This document shows, in pieces, positions 1-9,985 of a stretch of DNA of 34,077 bases. Under the pieces are notes generated by a model, which was not told the DNA's origin, did no database searches, and saw nothing but the letters and a program-made list of their open reading frames with translations. Source of the stretch: Sphingopyxis sp. 2PD. GTDB lineage: Bacteria; Pseudomonadota; Alphaproteobacteria; Sphingomonadales; Sphingomonadaceae. The stretch spans positions 1 to 34,077 of the forward strand of contig NZ_SCMU01000032.1 of the NCBI RefSeq assembly GCF_005503695.1. Direction: 5' to 3'. The translations under genes were made by a program, and so were the position numbers. The number at the start of each line of letters is the position of its first letter. The stretch's first letter is position 1.

Positions 1-2
1 CC

Positions 3-3000
3 CTAAATCTTCCCCCGCACCCCCACGAAGAACCGCCGCCCCAGATAGTCGTACTGCGTGCCAAACGCCGGTGCCTGCCCGATCACCGGCGGCGTCGCCG
101 TCACCACCGTCGAAACCCGCGGCGGCGGCGTATCGAACAGGTTCGCGACCCCCAAGGTAATCCGGAACCGGTCGGCAACATCGCGGCTCAGCGACAGCGA
201 GTGATAGAAGGTCGCGGGCACGCTGACGTCGGGGCAGAAGCGCCCGCCGGGACGGAAACTCGACGTCCGGCACGCATCGCCGCCCTGCGCACGGAGCAGG
301 CCTTCCTCGTTCGACGCCGCACCGGTGACATCGAGCCCGTAAAACAGCGTCCAGCCGTCCTTCATCCAGCCGAGGTTGAAATCTCCGACCCATTTCGGAT
401 TGCCGATCTTGCCATTGTCGTCGATTTGGGTGCCGGGGAACAGCGCAACCTTGTCCTCGATCTGCCAGACCATCTGCGCGCGGAACGCGAGCGACCCGAG
501 GCGGCCAAGCTCCTGATCGAGCGCGAGCGACAGGTCGACGCCGCGATTGCGCTGGCGGCTGATGTTGACATAGCGGTCGGTGACGCTCGCGACGCTCTGC
601 CGGTCGGGGCCGGCGGCGACGCGCGTGAACAGCCCGCACAGCGGCTCGCCCGCGACGTCGGAATCGTAGCAGCCGCGCAGGATATTGCCCGCGCCAAGCA
701 AAGTGATCTCGTCCCTCACCTTGATGTCGAAATAGTCGACCGCGAACCGCGCCTTGAGCCCGCCCCACAGCGCGCCCGACACATCGGGGGTCAGGATGAC
801 CGACACCGTCTTTGCGGTCGAAGTCTCGGGCTTCAGCCGCCCGATGCCGCCGCCCGACACGATCGTCGCGGGGCTGATCCCGCCCGCATAATTGGGCGCA
901 ATGCCCTCGGCGGCGCAATTGTCGAAGATACGCTGGCTGATCGCCCCCGCCGCCAGCCGCGCCGCGGTCTGGATGCACGGATCGATCGCCTGCTGGCCGA
1001 GGAAGCCCGTCTGGTCATTGAGGAAGAGTTCGAACAGCGCAGGCGCGCGGAACGAGGTTCCCCAGGTGCCGCGAAACCGCAGCCAGTCGGTCACTGCCCA
1101 GTCGGCGCCGACCTTCCACGTCGTATCGCTGAAGCTGTCCTGCACCCCGTCGCCGCGCGTCGCCTCGACATGTGTATAACGCGCCGCGCCCGACAGGGTC
1201 AGCCGTTCGGCCATCGGCACATCTTCGAGCAACGGCACTTCGACCTCGCCGAAGACCTCCTTTGCCACGGTGCGTCCGGCGGTGATGCCCGATGTCGTGA
1301 AATTGGCGACATTGCCCGCGAGCGTCGCCTCGCCCGGCGTGTCGTCGATTTCGTCGCGGCGGATATTCGCGCCGACCGCGACACCGACCGGCCCCGCGGG
1401 CAGATTGAACAGCTTGCCCGTCAGCAGCGCCTCGGCCGACGTCTGCTTGAACAAGGTCCGCCCCGTCTCGCGCCCCGTCAGGAACGCGCGCTCGGCCGAC
1501 GTGAAATCGCCGCGCAGCACGCGCGGGTCGGTGAAGTCGATGTCGATGCACGGAACGCCGCGGATCGCGGTCGTGGTTCCAGCGCACGATCGCGTGCGCA
1601 GCGTCTGCGACGCGAGCGCGTCCTGATAGATCACGTCCTGCGTATAGCTCGCGTCCGATCGGCTGTGCTGGCCGTGGACGTCCCATTTCCAGCCGCCGAA
1701 TGTGCCGCGCAGGCCGAGCACGCCGCGATAATAATCGACGTCGGCGCTGCTCTCCGATCTCACCAGCACTTGCGGGCGCAGGATGATGTTGCCGCCGAAC
1801 TCCGCGTTGAACGGATCGCCCATGTCGCCCGGATCGCAATTGTTCGCCGCGGGATCGCAGAGGAAGAAGGGCAGCATCGACGCGCCGGTAAATTGCTCGA
1901 GCGCCATCAGCTGGAAGCCGCTGTTCTGCGACTTGCGATTGCTGAACAGCGCTTCGCCATAGATCGTAACCCCGCCCGCCACCTCATAGGCGGCATCGGC
2001 GAAGGCGCTGATCCGCTTGACCCCCGAAAACACGTCCATATCCTGCTCGGCGGGCTCGAACTTGTTGAGCGCCCCGGTTGACGGGCCATCGAAATTGAGC
2101 CCGAAGAAATCGGCCGGGCCGAACACCCCGATCGGATTATAAGCGTTGATCGGCATGCCGATGCCCGCGAATTCGGCGCCATATTGGCCCGAAGCGATCA
2201 GCTGGCCGTTCGGCGCGATCAGCCCGGGACCAAAGGTCGGGAAACCATTTTGGTCGACCCCGGAAAAATCGCTGAAGGCGATCGCATTGCCCAGCGTGCC
2301 GCTGCACTGCGGCCGCGCGGTACGAAAATCGACGATGTCGGCGCGGCTGCCATCGGCCTCGCGCTTCAAATATTCTTCGGCGCAGAACAGGAAGCCGCGG
2401 TCGCGGCGCGTCAGATTCTGCTGTTTGAAATAGTCGACCGTCGCGAAAAAATGGCCGCGATCGAATGTTTTGCCAAAGCCTGCATCGACGCCATAGCTTT
2501 CGCCGCCGCCATGTTCGGTGATCGACGAAAAACCGCCGATTTCGGCGCCGTTCAGGTCGTTGCGCGTCAATATGTTGACCACCCCCGCGACCGCGTCCGA
2601 GCCATAGATCGACGAGGCGCCGGTTTTCAGCACCTCCACCTGCCGCACCACCGACAGCGGCAGGACATTGAGGTCGAAGGGCGCGACCGACCCGCGTATG
2701 CCGGCCGGGCCTGCGCGGCGGCCATTGATCAGCACCAGTGTCCGTTCGGCACCGAGCCCGCGCAGCGACACCGTCTGCACATCATTGCCGCCATTGGCGA
2801 TGACGCGGTTCGACAGCGCCGAGGTGATCTGGATCGATCCCTGCGCTGCGGGTGCCGATTGCAGGATGTCGGCGAGCTGGACCTGCCCCTGCAGTTTGGC
2901 GCTTTCGATATCGATGACCTGGATCGGGTCCGCGCTGGTAAATTCGCTCTTCGCGATGCGCGATCCGGTGACGATAATCTCGTCTTCGCCGGTCTGTCCC

Positions 3001-3077
3001 GCAGCGGGGGTGGCCATCAAGGCGATGACCGAGGCGGTGGCGGCCAGCAACACCTGGGGGCGGGTGCCTGATTTCAT
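3..3077 (-). CDS. TonB-dependent outer-membrane receptor
   Basis: This is a TonB-dependent receptor of about 1024 residues that imports an unknown ligand across the outer membrane using TonB/ExbBD energy. I chose the ATG at 3077 because a signal peptide starts there (MKSGTRPQVLLAATASVIAL, then ATPAAG before Q) and a GGAAAA ribosome site lies just upstream. Starting at 3197 would add 40 residues with no export character. After the signal comes a TonB-box-like stretch (DEIIVTGSR, residues 32-40), a plug domain (about 45-165, with SLRGLGAERTLVLINGRR and GSDAVAGVVNILTR) and a long beta-barrel ending in FFVGVRGKI. All twelve cysteines lie in the barrel part as six close pairs, which suggests disulfides in surface loops. 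It diverges from hisE across 181 bp. The substrate is unknown; the protein resembles the large sphingomonad receptors often linked to sugar or peptide uptake. Confidence 0.93.
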   Translation of the reverse strand: MKSGTRPQVLLAATASVIALMATPAAGQTGEDEIIVTGSRIAKSEFTSADPIQVIDIESAKLQGQVQLADILQSAPAAQGSIQITSALSNRVIANGGNDVQTVSLRGLGAERTLVLINGRRAGPAGIRGSVAPFDLNVLPLSVVRQVEVLKTGASSIYGSDAVAGVVNILTRNDLNGAEIGGFSSITEHGGGESYGVDAGFGKTFDRGHFFATVDYFKQQNLTRRDRGFLFCAEEYLKREADGSRADIVDFRTARPQCSGTLGNAIAFSDFSGVDQNGFPTFGPGLIAPNGQLIASGQYGAEFAGIGMPINAYNPIGVFGPADFFGLNFDGPSTGALNKFEPAEQDMDVFSGVKRISAFADAAYEVAGGVTIYGEALFSNRKSQNSGFQLMALEQFTGASMLPFFLCDPAANNCDPGDMGDPFNAEFGGNIILRPQVLVRSESSADVDYYRGVLGLRGTFGGWKWDVHGQHSRSDASYTQDVIYQDALASQTLRTRSCAGTTTAIRGVPCIDIDFTDPRVLRGDFTSAERAFLTGRETGRTLFKQTSAEALLTGKLFNLPAGPVGVAVGANIRRDEIDDTPGEATLAGNVANFTTSGITAGRTVAKEVFGEVEVPLLEDVPMAERLTLSGAARYTHVEATRGDGVQDSFSDTTWKVGADWAVTDWLRFRGTWGTSFRAPALFELFLNDQTGFLGQQAIDPCIQTAARLAAGAISQRIFDNCAAEGIAPNYAGGISPATIVSGGGIGRLKPETSTAKTVSVILTPDVSGALWGGLKARFAVDYFDIKVRDEITLLGAGNILRGCYDSDVAGEPLCGLFTRVAAGPDRQSVASVTDRYVNISRQRNRGVDLSLALDQELGRLGSLAFRAQMVWQIEDKVALFPGTQIDDNGKIGNPKWVGDFNLGWMKDGWTLFYGLDVTGAASNEEGLLRAQGGDACRTSSFRPGGRFCPDVSVPATFYHSLSLSRDVADRFRITLGVANLFDTPPPRVSTVVTATPPVIGQAPAFGTQYDYLGRRFFVGVRGKI

Positions 3078-3090
3078 GATATTTTTTCCG

Positions 3091-3102
3091 AACTTAAAAG
3101 TT
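3091..3102 (-). promoter_or_regulatory. 12-bp palindrome just upstream of the TBDR ribosome site
   Basis: The palindrome AACTTTTAAGTT (minus-strand reading) ends 13 bp before the receptor start codon and abuts its ribosome-binding region. It is AT-rich in a GC-rich setting. It could be an operator or a small mRNA hairpin that shields the ribosome site. Nothing else supports a function. Confidence 0.25.
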
Positions 3103-3258
3103 GAACTCGCCCCCCGGCGCGGAAAAGATACGGTAAACCGCGTTTCGATATGGTTACCGGCGGATAAAAATTTGCCGCTCTGTCCTTCGCGCCGCACCCG
3201 CCGACGCTTGTCGCCGCGCGCCCGCGCCGCTAGTCACGCTCGCAAAGGGAGCGCACGG

Positions 3259-3591
3259 ATGAGCAAGGCAATGGGTGAAGCGCTGGGACGGCTCGAGGCC
3301 GTCATCCACGACCGGCTCGCCGCGGGCGAAGCCGAAGCCTCCTATGTCGCCAGCCTCGCTGCCAAGGGCCGCGGCAAGATCGCCCAAAAGCTGGGCGAGG
3401 AAGCCGTCGAGGCGGTGATCGCCGCGGTCAGCGAGGACGATCCGGCGCTGATCGGCGAAGCGAGCGACCTCGTCTTCCACCTCTCGATCCTGCTCGCCGA
3501 ACGCGGGCTGACGTGGGACGCGATCGCCGCCGAGCTCACCCGCCGCCACGGCACCTCGGGCCACGCCGAAAAAGCCAGCCGCCAGCCGTAA
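3259..3591 (+). CDS. hisE: phosphoribosyl-ATP pyrophosphatase (HisE)
   Basis: A 110-residue cytoplasmic enzyme of the all-alpha NTP pyrophosphohydrolase fold. It removes pyrophosphate from phosphoribosyl-ATP in the second step of histidine synthesis. The sequence shows the family signature: GRGKIAQKLGEEAVE (residues 37-51), with the Mg-binding glutamates E47, E48 and E51, and EASDLVFHL (67-75) with E67 and D70. The length matches stand-alone HisE, and no HisI domain is fused. The ATG at 3259 follows AAAGGGAG at a good distance; longer in-frame starts would only add sequence antisense to the receptor. It is followed after 10 bp by the HIT-protein gene, so the two are very probably one operon. 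No other his gene is visible in the window. Confidence 0.95.
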   Translation: MSKAMGEALGRLEAVIHDRLAAGEAEASYVASLAAKGRGKIAQKLGEEAVEAVIAAVSEDDPALIGEASDLVFHLSILLAERGLTWDAIAAELTRRHGTSGHAEKASRQP

Positions 3592-3601
3592 GGACAACCC
3601 C

Positions 3602-3979
3602 ATGCCGATCGACGCCACCCAGCCCTATGACGACAATAATATCTTCGCGCGCATCCTGCGCGGCGAATTGCCGTCGAAGACCGTCTATGACGACGACTAT
3701 GCCCTCGCCTTTCACGACATCAACCCGCAGGCGCCGCTCCATCTGCTGGTGATCCCCAAGGGCGCCTATGTCAGCTGGGACGATTTCTCCGCGCGCGCCA
3801 GCGACGCCGAAATTGCGGGCTTCGTCCGCGCGGTGGGTCAGGTCGCGCGCGACACGGGCCTCGTCGTCCCCGGCTACCGCCTGCTCGCCAACATCGGTCC
3901 CGACAGCCATCAGGAGGTTCCGCACCTCCACGTCCATATTTTCGCCGGGCAAAAGCTCGGCCCGATGCTCGCGCGCTGA
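3602..3979 (+). CDS. hinT: HIT-family nucleotide hydrolase (HinT-like)
   Basis: A 125-residue histidine-triad protein. The HIT motif HLHVHIF is at residues 108-114, with H108, H110 and H112, preceded by NIGPDSHQEVP; the early FARILRGELPSKTVYDDD stretch is typical of the HinT branch. Family members are cytoplasmic homodimers that hydrolyse purine nucleoside phosphoramidates and aminoacyl-adenylates. The ribosome site AAGGA overlaps the hisE stop codon, so the two genes are probably translated from one message. From memory, hisE - HIT adjacency is common in alphaproteobacteria, and here it supports both calls. The physiological substrate is not known. Confidence 0.93.
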   Translation: MPIDATQPYDDNNIFARILRGELPSKTVYDDDYALAFHDINPQAPLHLLVIPKGAYVSWDDFSARASDAEIAGFVRAVGQVARDTGLVVPGYRLLANIGPDSHQEVPHLHVHIFAGQKLGPMLAR

Positions 3980-3984
3980 ATTTT

Positions 3985-4004
3985 CGCGGTCGTCTATGAC
4001 CGCG
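3985..4004. other. short GC-rich hairpin after hinT
   Basis: A perfect 7-bp inverted repeat (CGCGGTC, loop GTCTAT, GACCGCG) begins five bases after the hinT stop codon. No run of T follows it, so it is not a convincing intrinsic terminator. It may stabilise the 3' end of the message. The remaining bases up to 4118 show only a clear ribosome site (GGCGGGGAG) for the next gene. Confidence 0.3.
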
Positions 4005-4118
4005 GTCACAGCCGTTTCCCGAAACGCGGCTAAGCGTTCCCGGGACACGGCGACGGGTGGACAGCAGCGCCTGTTTCCAGCAGGATAAGCGCGCGAGTTT
4101 AGGCGGGGAGACGGCGGG

Positions 4119-7100
4119 ATGAAAATGGGTTGGCGCGCGCTGGGAAAACGCCTGGCCGGCAGGGCAAAACTGGCGCTGCTTATCCCGCTCAGCCTCGCGA
4201 TGGCGGCGACCGCGACCGCCGACACCGTGCCGCAGGTCACCCTCGCCACCCCCGGCAGCAGCGGCACTGGCGACGGCACGATCACCCGCTTCACGCTGCG
4301 CTTTTCCGAGGACATGGTCCCGCTCGGCGATCCGCGCGCCGCCGCCCCCGCGACCAACGATTGCAAATTGCCCGCCACCGGACGCTGGGTCGACACCCGC
4401 ACCTGGGTGCTCGAGTTCGACAAACCGCTCCCCGGCGGGCTGCGCTGCCATGTCGAGCTGCGCAGTGGCCTGAAAACCGCGCGCGGCATCGCCGTCGCGG
4501 GCAACGACCGCTTCGCGCTCGACACCGGCGGCCCTTCGGCACGCGCCATCCTCGCAGGCGGCATCTACGACGGGATCGAGGAGGGGCAGGTCTTCCTCGT
4601 CGCCACCAACGTCGCCGCCGACCGCGCCTCGGTCGGCCGCTTCGGCTATTGCGCGGTCGACGGGATCGGCGAGAAGATCCCGCTCGACGTCCTGCCGCGC
4701 ACCACCGCGACTGAGATATTGACCGGCCTCGGCGATGCCAACTGGTCGCGCCAGTCCTTCACCTATGACGCCGGACTGCCGCAGCGCCTGCCCGCCGCGG
4801 GCGCCGACCGCGAGGCCGCGCTCGACCGCGTCGTCGCGGTCAAATGCCGCCGCCCGCTGCCGCCGGGGCGCGAAATGGCGGTCGTGTGGGACGCGCGCAT
4901 CGCGCAGGCCGGCGTCCCCGGCCGCACCGCCGGGCGCGACCAGCGCTTCGATTTCGACGTCCGCCCCGCTTTCACCGCCAAAATGTCGTGCAGCCGTGTC
5001 AATCCGCAGGCGGGCTGCAATCCGGTCAAGGATGTGACGCTCAGCTTCGCCTCCCCCGTCGCGCGGGACACCGCGCTCGCCGCGACGCTGACCACCGCCG
5101 ACGGCAAACGCATGACCCCCCGGGTCGACGACGACGACAAGAATGACGCCTACCTCACCAGCGTTCGCTTCGCCGGACCGCTGCCGCAGAATGTCGACGC
5201 AACGCTGGTCCTGCCCGCCGATGTCACCGACCAGAGCGGTCGGCGCTTGCAGAACCAGTCGAACTTCCCGCTGAAATTCCACATCGACCGCGCCCCGCCG
5301 CTGGTCAAATTCGCCGCCGAATTCGGCATCCTCGAAGCCCGCGAGGGCGGCGTCCTGCCCGTCACCGTGCGCGGGGTCGAAGGGACGATGGTGCAATCGA
5401 ACCTCAAAATGCCCGCCGCAACGCTCCGGGTCGGCGACGACGACGCCGCGATCGCGCGCTGGCTCAAACGCGTCGACGACGCCGACGACACCGATTATCG
5501 CGAGGAAAAGGACCGCACCGGCAAGGACATCCGCGTCAATTACACCGGCAGTAAATCGGTGTTCGCCGATGCCCCCGCGGGCGGCGAGCGCCGCGACCTG
5601 CAACTGACCCCGCCCGGCGGCGGCAAGGAATTCGAAGTCGTCGGCATCCCGCTTTCCGAAAAAGGCTTCCACGTCGTCGAAATCGCCAGCCCCGAACTCG
5701 GCGCCGCGCTGCTCGGGCGCAAGGCGACGCGCTATGTCGCGACCGCGGCGCTCGTCACCAACATGGCGGTGCATTTCAAATGGGGCCGCGAAGGCTCGCT
5801 CGCCTGGGTCACCGCGCTCGACACCGGCCTCCCCGTCGCGGGCGCCGAAATCCGCGTCTCGGACGGCTGTACCGGCCGCCTGCTCGCGCGCGGCACCGCC
5901 GACAAGGCGGGCCGCCTCGCCTTTGCCGGCGGGCTGCCCCAGCCCGAGACATATTCGAGCTGCGAAGAAACCCCCGATCCGACCAAGAGCGAGGGCCATG
6001 CGCTGATGGTCAGCGCACGGTCGGGCGACGATTTCAGCTTCACCCTCACCGACTGGGGCCGCGGCATCCGCCCCTATGATTTCGACCTTCCTTACGGCTG
6101 GTCCGAACGCGAGGATATTCTCCACACCGTCTTCGACCGCGCGCTCGTCAAGGCGGGCGAGACCGTCCATATGAAGCATATCCTGCGCCGCCCGGTCGGC
6201 ACCGGCTTCATGACGCCGCAGGCGCTCGCGGGCAAACTCCGCCTCGTCCACCGCGGTTCGGACACCGAATTCGAAATGCCCTTCGCGATCGCCGCGACTG
6301 GCAGCGGCGACAGCGTCTGGAACGTCCCCGCCTCCGCCCCGATGGGCGATTATGAGCTCGTCTTCGTCACCAAGGACAAGGACGGCGAGGACAAGACGAT
6401 CTGGTCGGGCCAGTCGGTCAAGGTCGACGAATATCGCCTGCCGACGATGAAGGCCGCGGTCACCGGGCCGAAAACGGCGCTCGTGCGCCCCGCCGCGGTG
6501 CCGCTTTCGCTGTTCGTCGGCTATCTGTCGGGCGGCCCCGCCGCCAATATCCCCGTCGAACTGCGCACCAATTTCCGCTCCAGCTGGTCGCCTCCGCAAG
6601 ATTATCGCGACTGGGATTTCGACGGCCAGCCGGTGAAGGAAGGCGTCATCCAGCTCGACGACAGCGGCGACGAGCCCGCCGCCGAGCTGCCGCTCGCGCG
6701 CTCGGTGCCGCTCAAGCTCGACGCCAATGGCGGCGCCACGGCCAATGTCACCGTCGACCAGCCGATCACCGAACCGACGGTGATGGCGGCCGAAATGGAT
6801 TATGAGGACGCCAATGGCGAAACGCTGACCGCCAGCCGCCGCATCACCCTCTATCCCTCCGCCGTCCGCTTGGGACTCAAGACCGACGGCTGGCTGATGC
6901 GCGACAACGACCTCAAGCTCAATTTCATCGCGCTCGACCTCGAAGGCAATCCAATTTCGGGCCAGCGCATCTCGGTCGCGCTCTACAACCGCGAGATCAT
7001 CACCGCGCGGCGCCGCCTTATCGGCGGCTTCTACGCCTATGACAACCAGATGCGGACGACGAAGCTCGCCGCCAGCTGCTCCGCGACCACCGACAAGCTC

Positions 7101-9962
7101 GGCCGCGCGCGCTGCGCAATGGCGCCGGGCATTTCGGGCGAGGTGACCGTGGTCGCAACGACGCTCGACGCCGACGGCAATGAAGCGCGCGCCGTCCGCT
7201 CGGTCTGGCTCGCGGGTGACAATGAATGGTGGTTCGGCGGCGACAATGGCGACCGCATGGACGTCATCGCCGAAAAGCCGCGTTATGCGGCAGGCGACAC
7301 CGCCAGCTTCCAGGTCCGCATGCCGTTCCGCGAAGCGACCGCACTCGTCACCGTCGAACGCGAGGGCGTGCTGTCGAGCTTTGTCGTGCCGCTCAAGGGC
7401 ACCAACCCTGTCGTTAAGGTCAAGCTGCCCGCGACCTACGCCCCCGACGTCTATGTCTCGGTGATGGCGGTGCGCGGGCGCGTGACCGGCGAGGAAAGCT
7501 GGTTCCGCAAGATGAAGCGCGCGGTCGGTTTCAAGATCGAGAATAGCGAAGGCGCCCCGCCTACGGCTCTGGTCGACCTCGCCAAGCCCGCCTATCGCAT
7601 GGGCATTGCGCGGATCAAGGTCGGCTGGGAAGGCCATCAGCTCGGCGTGAAGGTCAAGGCCGACAAGGCGAAATATTCGGTCCGCGAAACCGCGAAGGTC
7701 GCGATCGAGGTCAAGACCCCCGGCGGCAAGGCACCCAAAAACGCCGATGTCGCCTTTGCCGCGGTCGACGAAGCCTTGCTTCAGCTCGCCCCCAACGAAA
7801 GCTGGGAATTGATCGAGGCGATGATGGGCGAACGCACCCTGGACGTGCTTACTTCGACCGCGCAGATGCAGGTCGTCGGCAAGCGGCACTATGGCCGCAA
7901 GGCGCTCGAACCCGGCGGCGGCGGCGGCGGTGACCTGTCGGGGCTGACCCGCGAGGATTTCCGTCCGGTGCTACTGTGGAAGGGCAATGTGCCGCTCGAC
8001 AGCAAGGGCCGCGCGACGGTCGACGTGCCGCTGTCGGACAATCTTTCGGGCTTCCGGCTCGTCGCGATCGCGACCGACGGATCGCAATTTTTCGGCACCG
8101 GCGAAACCAGTGTCCGCACCGTGCAGGACCTCGGCATCTTTGCCGGGATGCCCGAACTGGTGCGCACCGGCGACACCTATGATGCGCGCTTCACGCTCCG
8201 CAACGGCACCGATCAGCCGATGGAGGTCACCGCGACCCCGTCGCTGTCGCCCGCCGTCGCGACCGCGCCGCCGCTCACCGTCACCATCCCGGCGGGCGGC
8301 GCGGTGCCGATCAGCTGGTCGATGACCGCCCCCGAACAAACCGGCCCGATCGAATGGACCGTCGATGCGGTGGCCAAGGGCGGCAAGCAACGCGACCGGC
8401 TGGTGTTCCAGCAGGTCGTCGAGCCCGCGGTGCCGGTCGAAACCTGGTCCGCCAGCCTGTTCCGCGTCGGCCCCGCCACGACGCTGCCAATCGCCATCCC
8501 CGCGGGCGCCTTGCCCGGCGGCTATGTCGACGTCGCGCTCGCCGGGACGCTCGCGCCGCCGTTGTCGGGGGTGCGCGACTATATGGCCGCCTATCCCTAC
8601 ACCTGCTTCGAACAATCGACCTCGCGCGCGATTGCGCTCGGCGATCTCGGCCGCTGGCAGGCGCTCGCCGAAGCGATGCCGACCTATCTCGATGGTGACG
8701 GCCTGCTGCGCTACTGGCCCAATGAGCGGCTGGAGGGGTCGATCGAACTCACCGCCTATGTGCTCAGCGTCACCGCGGCGAACGGCTATGCGATCCCCGA
8801 GGCGTCGAAGGCCAGGATGGTGGCGGCGCTACAGGCGGTCGTCGAAGGGCGTCTGACCCGCCGCGGCTATGGCCCCTGGGACATCCGGCCCGTCCGCATC
8901 GCGGCGCTCGCGGCGCTCGCCCGCAACAAGGCTGCCAGCCCGGGGCTCGTCGCCGCGATCGACGTCGCGCCGATCGATATGGCGACCGGGACGCTCGCCG
9001 ACTGGCTGGTCGCGATCGAACGCACCCCGGGGGTCCGCGGCGCGCCCGCGCTGCGCACCGCCGCCGAAGCCGAGCTGCGCAAGCGCCTCGTGTACGAAGG
9101 CACCCGCCTCGACCTCGTCGACGACGCCCGCGCCCCCTGGTGGATGATGACCAGCGGCGACGAAATGGCGATCAAGGCATTGGAAGCCGTCCTCGGCCGC
9201 AAGGGCTGGGAGGATGACGCGGGCAAGCTGATGGTCGGGGTCGCCCAGCGCCAGCGCCGGGGCCATTGGGACACCACCCCCGCCAATGCGTGGGGCGCCG
9301 TCACCGTCCGCCGCTTCGCCGAGCTGTATCCGGCGAGCGCGATCACCGGCGTCACCAATATCAGCCTTGCCGGCGCCAGCGCCTCGCAAAGCTGGCCGCT
9401 GCCCGCCGAAACGCCCTCACCGCTCCGCGTCGCGCTCAACGCCGCAACGATGAGCCTTCAGCATCAGGGTAGCGGCGCGCCCTGGGCGACGGTCAGCGTC
9501 AAGGCCGCCGTGCCATTGAAGGAACCGCTCAACGCCGGTTACCGGATCAAGCGCTCGGTCAGCATCGTCAAGGCGGCGAACAAGGATCGCCTGACCCGCG
9601 GCGACGTGATCAAGGTGCGGATCGAGGTCGTCGCGGCGGCGGGCCGCACGTGGGTCGTGATCAACGATCCGATCGCCCCCGGCGCGACGATCTTCGGCAA
9701 CCTCGGCGGCCAGTCCGAAATGCTCGCCGAACAGGCACGCGGATCGGGCGCGCAGCCAAGCTATGTCGAGCGCGGCAAGGACAGCTGGCGCGGCTATTTC
9801 GGCTGGATGCCCGCGGGAACGCACGCGGTCGAATATGTCGTGCGCTTGAACGGCTCGGGCCGCTTCTCGCTCCCCCCGACACGCGTCGAGGCGATGTACT
9901 CACCCGCGATCCGTGGGCAATGGCCAAACGCGCCGCTGACGGTGGCGAGTGTGGGGCAGTGA
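4119..9962 (+). CDS. bacterial alpha-2-macroglobulin with intact thioester
   Basis: A 1947-residue periplasmic alpha-2-macroglobulin, a protease trap thought to protect the cell when the outer membrane is breached. The thioester motif CFEQ is at C1496-Q1499 (the CxEQ pattern), so covalent trapping should work. Upstream are serial macroglobulin beta-domains, a six-glycine linker (1266-1271), and the alpha-2-macroglobulin core stretch REDFRPVLLW followed by LSDNLSGFRLVAIATDG. An alpha-helical thioester domain and a receptor-binding-like C-terminus follow. The N-terminus is a signal peptide ending near ATATA-DT and has no lipobox cysteine. It is therefore probably soluble, unlike the E. coli YfhM lipoprotein, and it is also longer than YfhM (about 1650). 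The next plus-strand gene is pbpC, the usual partner. Confidence 0.95.
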   Translation: MKMGWRALGKRLAGRAKLALLIPLSLAMAATATADTVPQVTLATPGSSGTGDGTITRFTLRFSEDMVPLGDPRAAAPATNDCKLPATGRWVDTRTWVLEFDKPLPGGLRCHVELRSGLKTARGIAVAGNDRFALDTGGPSARAILAGGIYDGIEEGQVFLVATNVAADRASVGRFGYCAVDGIGEKIPLDVLPRTTATEILTGLGDANWSRQSFTYDAGLPQRLPAAGADREAALDRVVAVKCRRPLPPGREMAVVWDARIAQAGVPGRTAGRDQRFDFDVRPAFTAKMSCSRVNPQAGCNPVKDVTLSFASPVARDTALAATLTTADGKRMTPRVDDDDKNDAYLTSVRFAGPLPQNVDATLVLPADVTDQSGRRLQNQSNFPLKFHIDRAPPLVKFAAEFGILEAREGGVLPVTVRGVEGTMVQSNLKMPAATLRVGDDDAAIARWLKRVDDADDTDYREEKDRTGKDIRVNYTGSKSVFADAPAGGERRDLQLTPPGGGKEFEVVGIPLSEKGFHVVEIASPELGAALLGRKATRYVATAALVTNMAVHFKWGREGSLAWVTALDTGLPVAGAEIRVSDGCTGRLLARGTADKAGRLAFAGGLPQPETYSSCEETPDPTKSEGHALMVSARSGDDFSFTLTDWGRGIRPYDFDLPYGWSEREDILHTVFDRALVKAGETVHMKHILRRPVGTGFMTPQALAGKLRLVHRGSDTEFEMPFAIAATGSGDSVWNVPASAPMGDYELVFVTKDKDGEDKTIWSGQSVKVDEYRLPTMKAAVTGPKTALVRPAAVPLSLFVGYLSGGPAANIPVELRTNFRSSWSPPQDYRDWDFDGQPVKEGVIQLDDSGDEPAAELPLARSVPLKLDANGGATANVTVDQPITEPTVMAAEMDYEDANGETLTASRRITLYPSAVRLGLKTDGWLMRDNDLKLNFIALDLEGNPISGQRISVALYNREIITARRRLIGGFYAYDNQMRTTKLAASCSATTDKLGRARCAMAPGISGEVTVVATTLDADGNEARAVRSVWLAGDNEWWFGGDNGDRMDVIAEKPRYAAGDTASFQVRMPFREATALVTVEREGVLSSFVVPLKGTNPVVKVKLPATYAPDVYVSVMAVRGRVTGEESWFRKMKRAVGFKIENSEGAPPTALVDLAKPAYRMGIARIKVGWEGHQLGVKVKADKAKYSVRETAKVAIEVKTPGGKAPKNADVAFAAVDEALLQLAPNESWELIEAMMGERTLDVLTSTAQMQVVGKRHYGRKALEPGGGGGGDLSGLTREDFRPVLLWKGNVPLDSKGRATVDVPLSDNLSGFRLVAIATDGSQFFGTGETSVRTVQDLGIFAGMPELVRTGDTYDARFTLRNGTDQPMEVTATPSLSPAVATAPPLTVTIPAGGAVPISWSMTAPEQTGPIEWTVDAVAKGGKQRDRLVFQQVVEPAVPVETWSASLFRVGPATTLPIAIPAGALPGGYVDVALAGTLAPPLSGVRDYMAAYPYTCFEQSTSRAIALGDLGRWQALAEAMPTYLDGDGLLRYWPNERLEGSIELTAYVLSVTAANGYAIPEASKARMVAALQAVVEGRLTRRGYGPWDIRPVRIAALAALARNKAASPGLVAAIDVAPIDMATGTLADWLVAIERTPGVRGAPALRTAAEAELRKRLVYEGTRLDLVDDARAPWWMMTSGDEMAIKALEAVLGRKGWEDDAGKLMVGVAQRQRRGHWDTTPANAWGAVTVRRFAELYPASAITGVTNISLAGASASQSWPLPAETPSPLRVALNAATMSLQHQGSGAPWATVSVKAAVPLKEPLNAGYRIKRSVSIVKAANKDRLTRGDVIKVRIEVVAAAGRTWVVINDPIAPGATIFGNLGGQSEMLAEQARGSGAQPSYVERGKDSWRGYFGWMPAGTHAVEYVVRLNGSGRFSLPPTRVEAMYSPAIRGQWPNAPLTVASVGQ

Positions 9963-9985
9963 TGGGACACTCGCCTTCCTACTCT

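Noticed and set aside
3771..7889. A 1372-codon open frame on the minus strand, opposite the alpha-2-macroglobulin gene
   Set aside because: It is a by-product of GC-rich third positions. Its translation is low-complexity Arg/Gly/Asp/Ala text with no domain, and it lies wholly opposite a certain gene and past its end.
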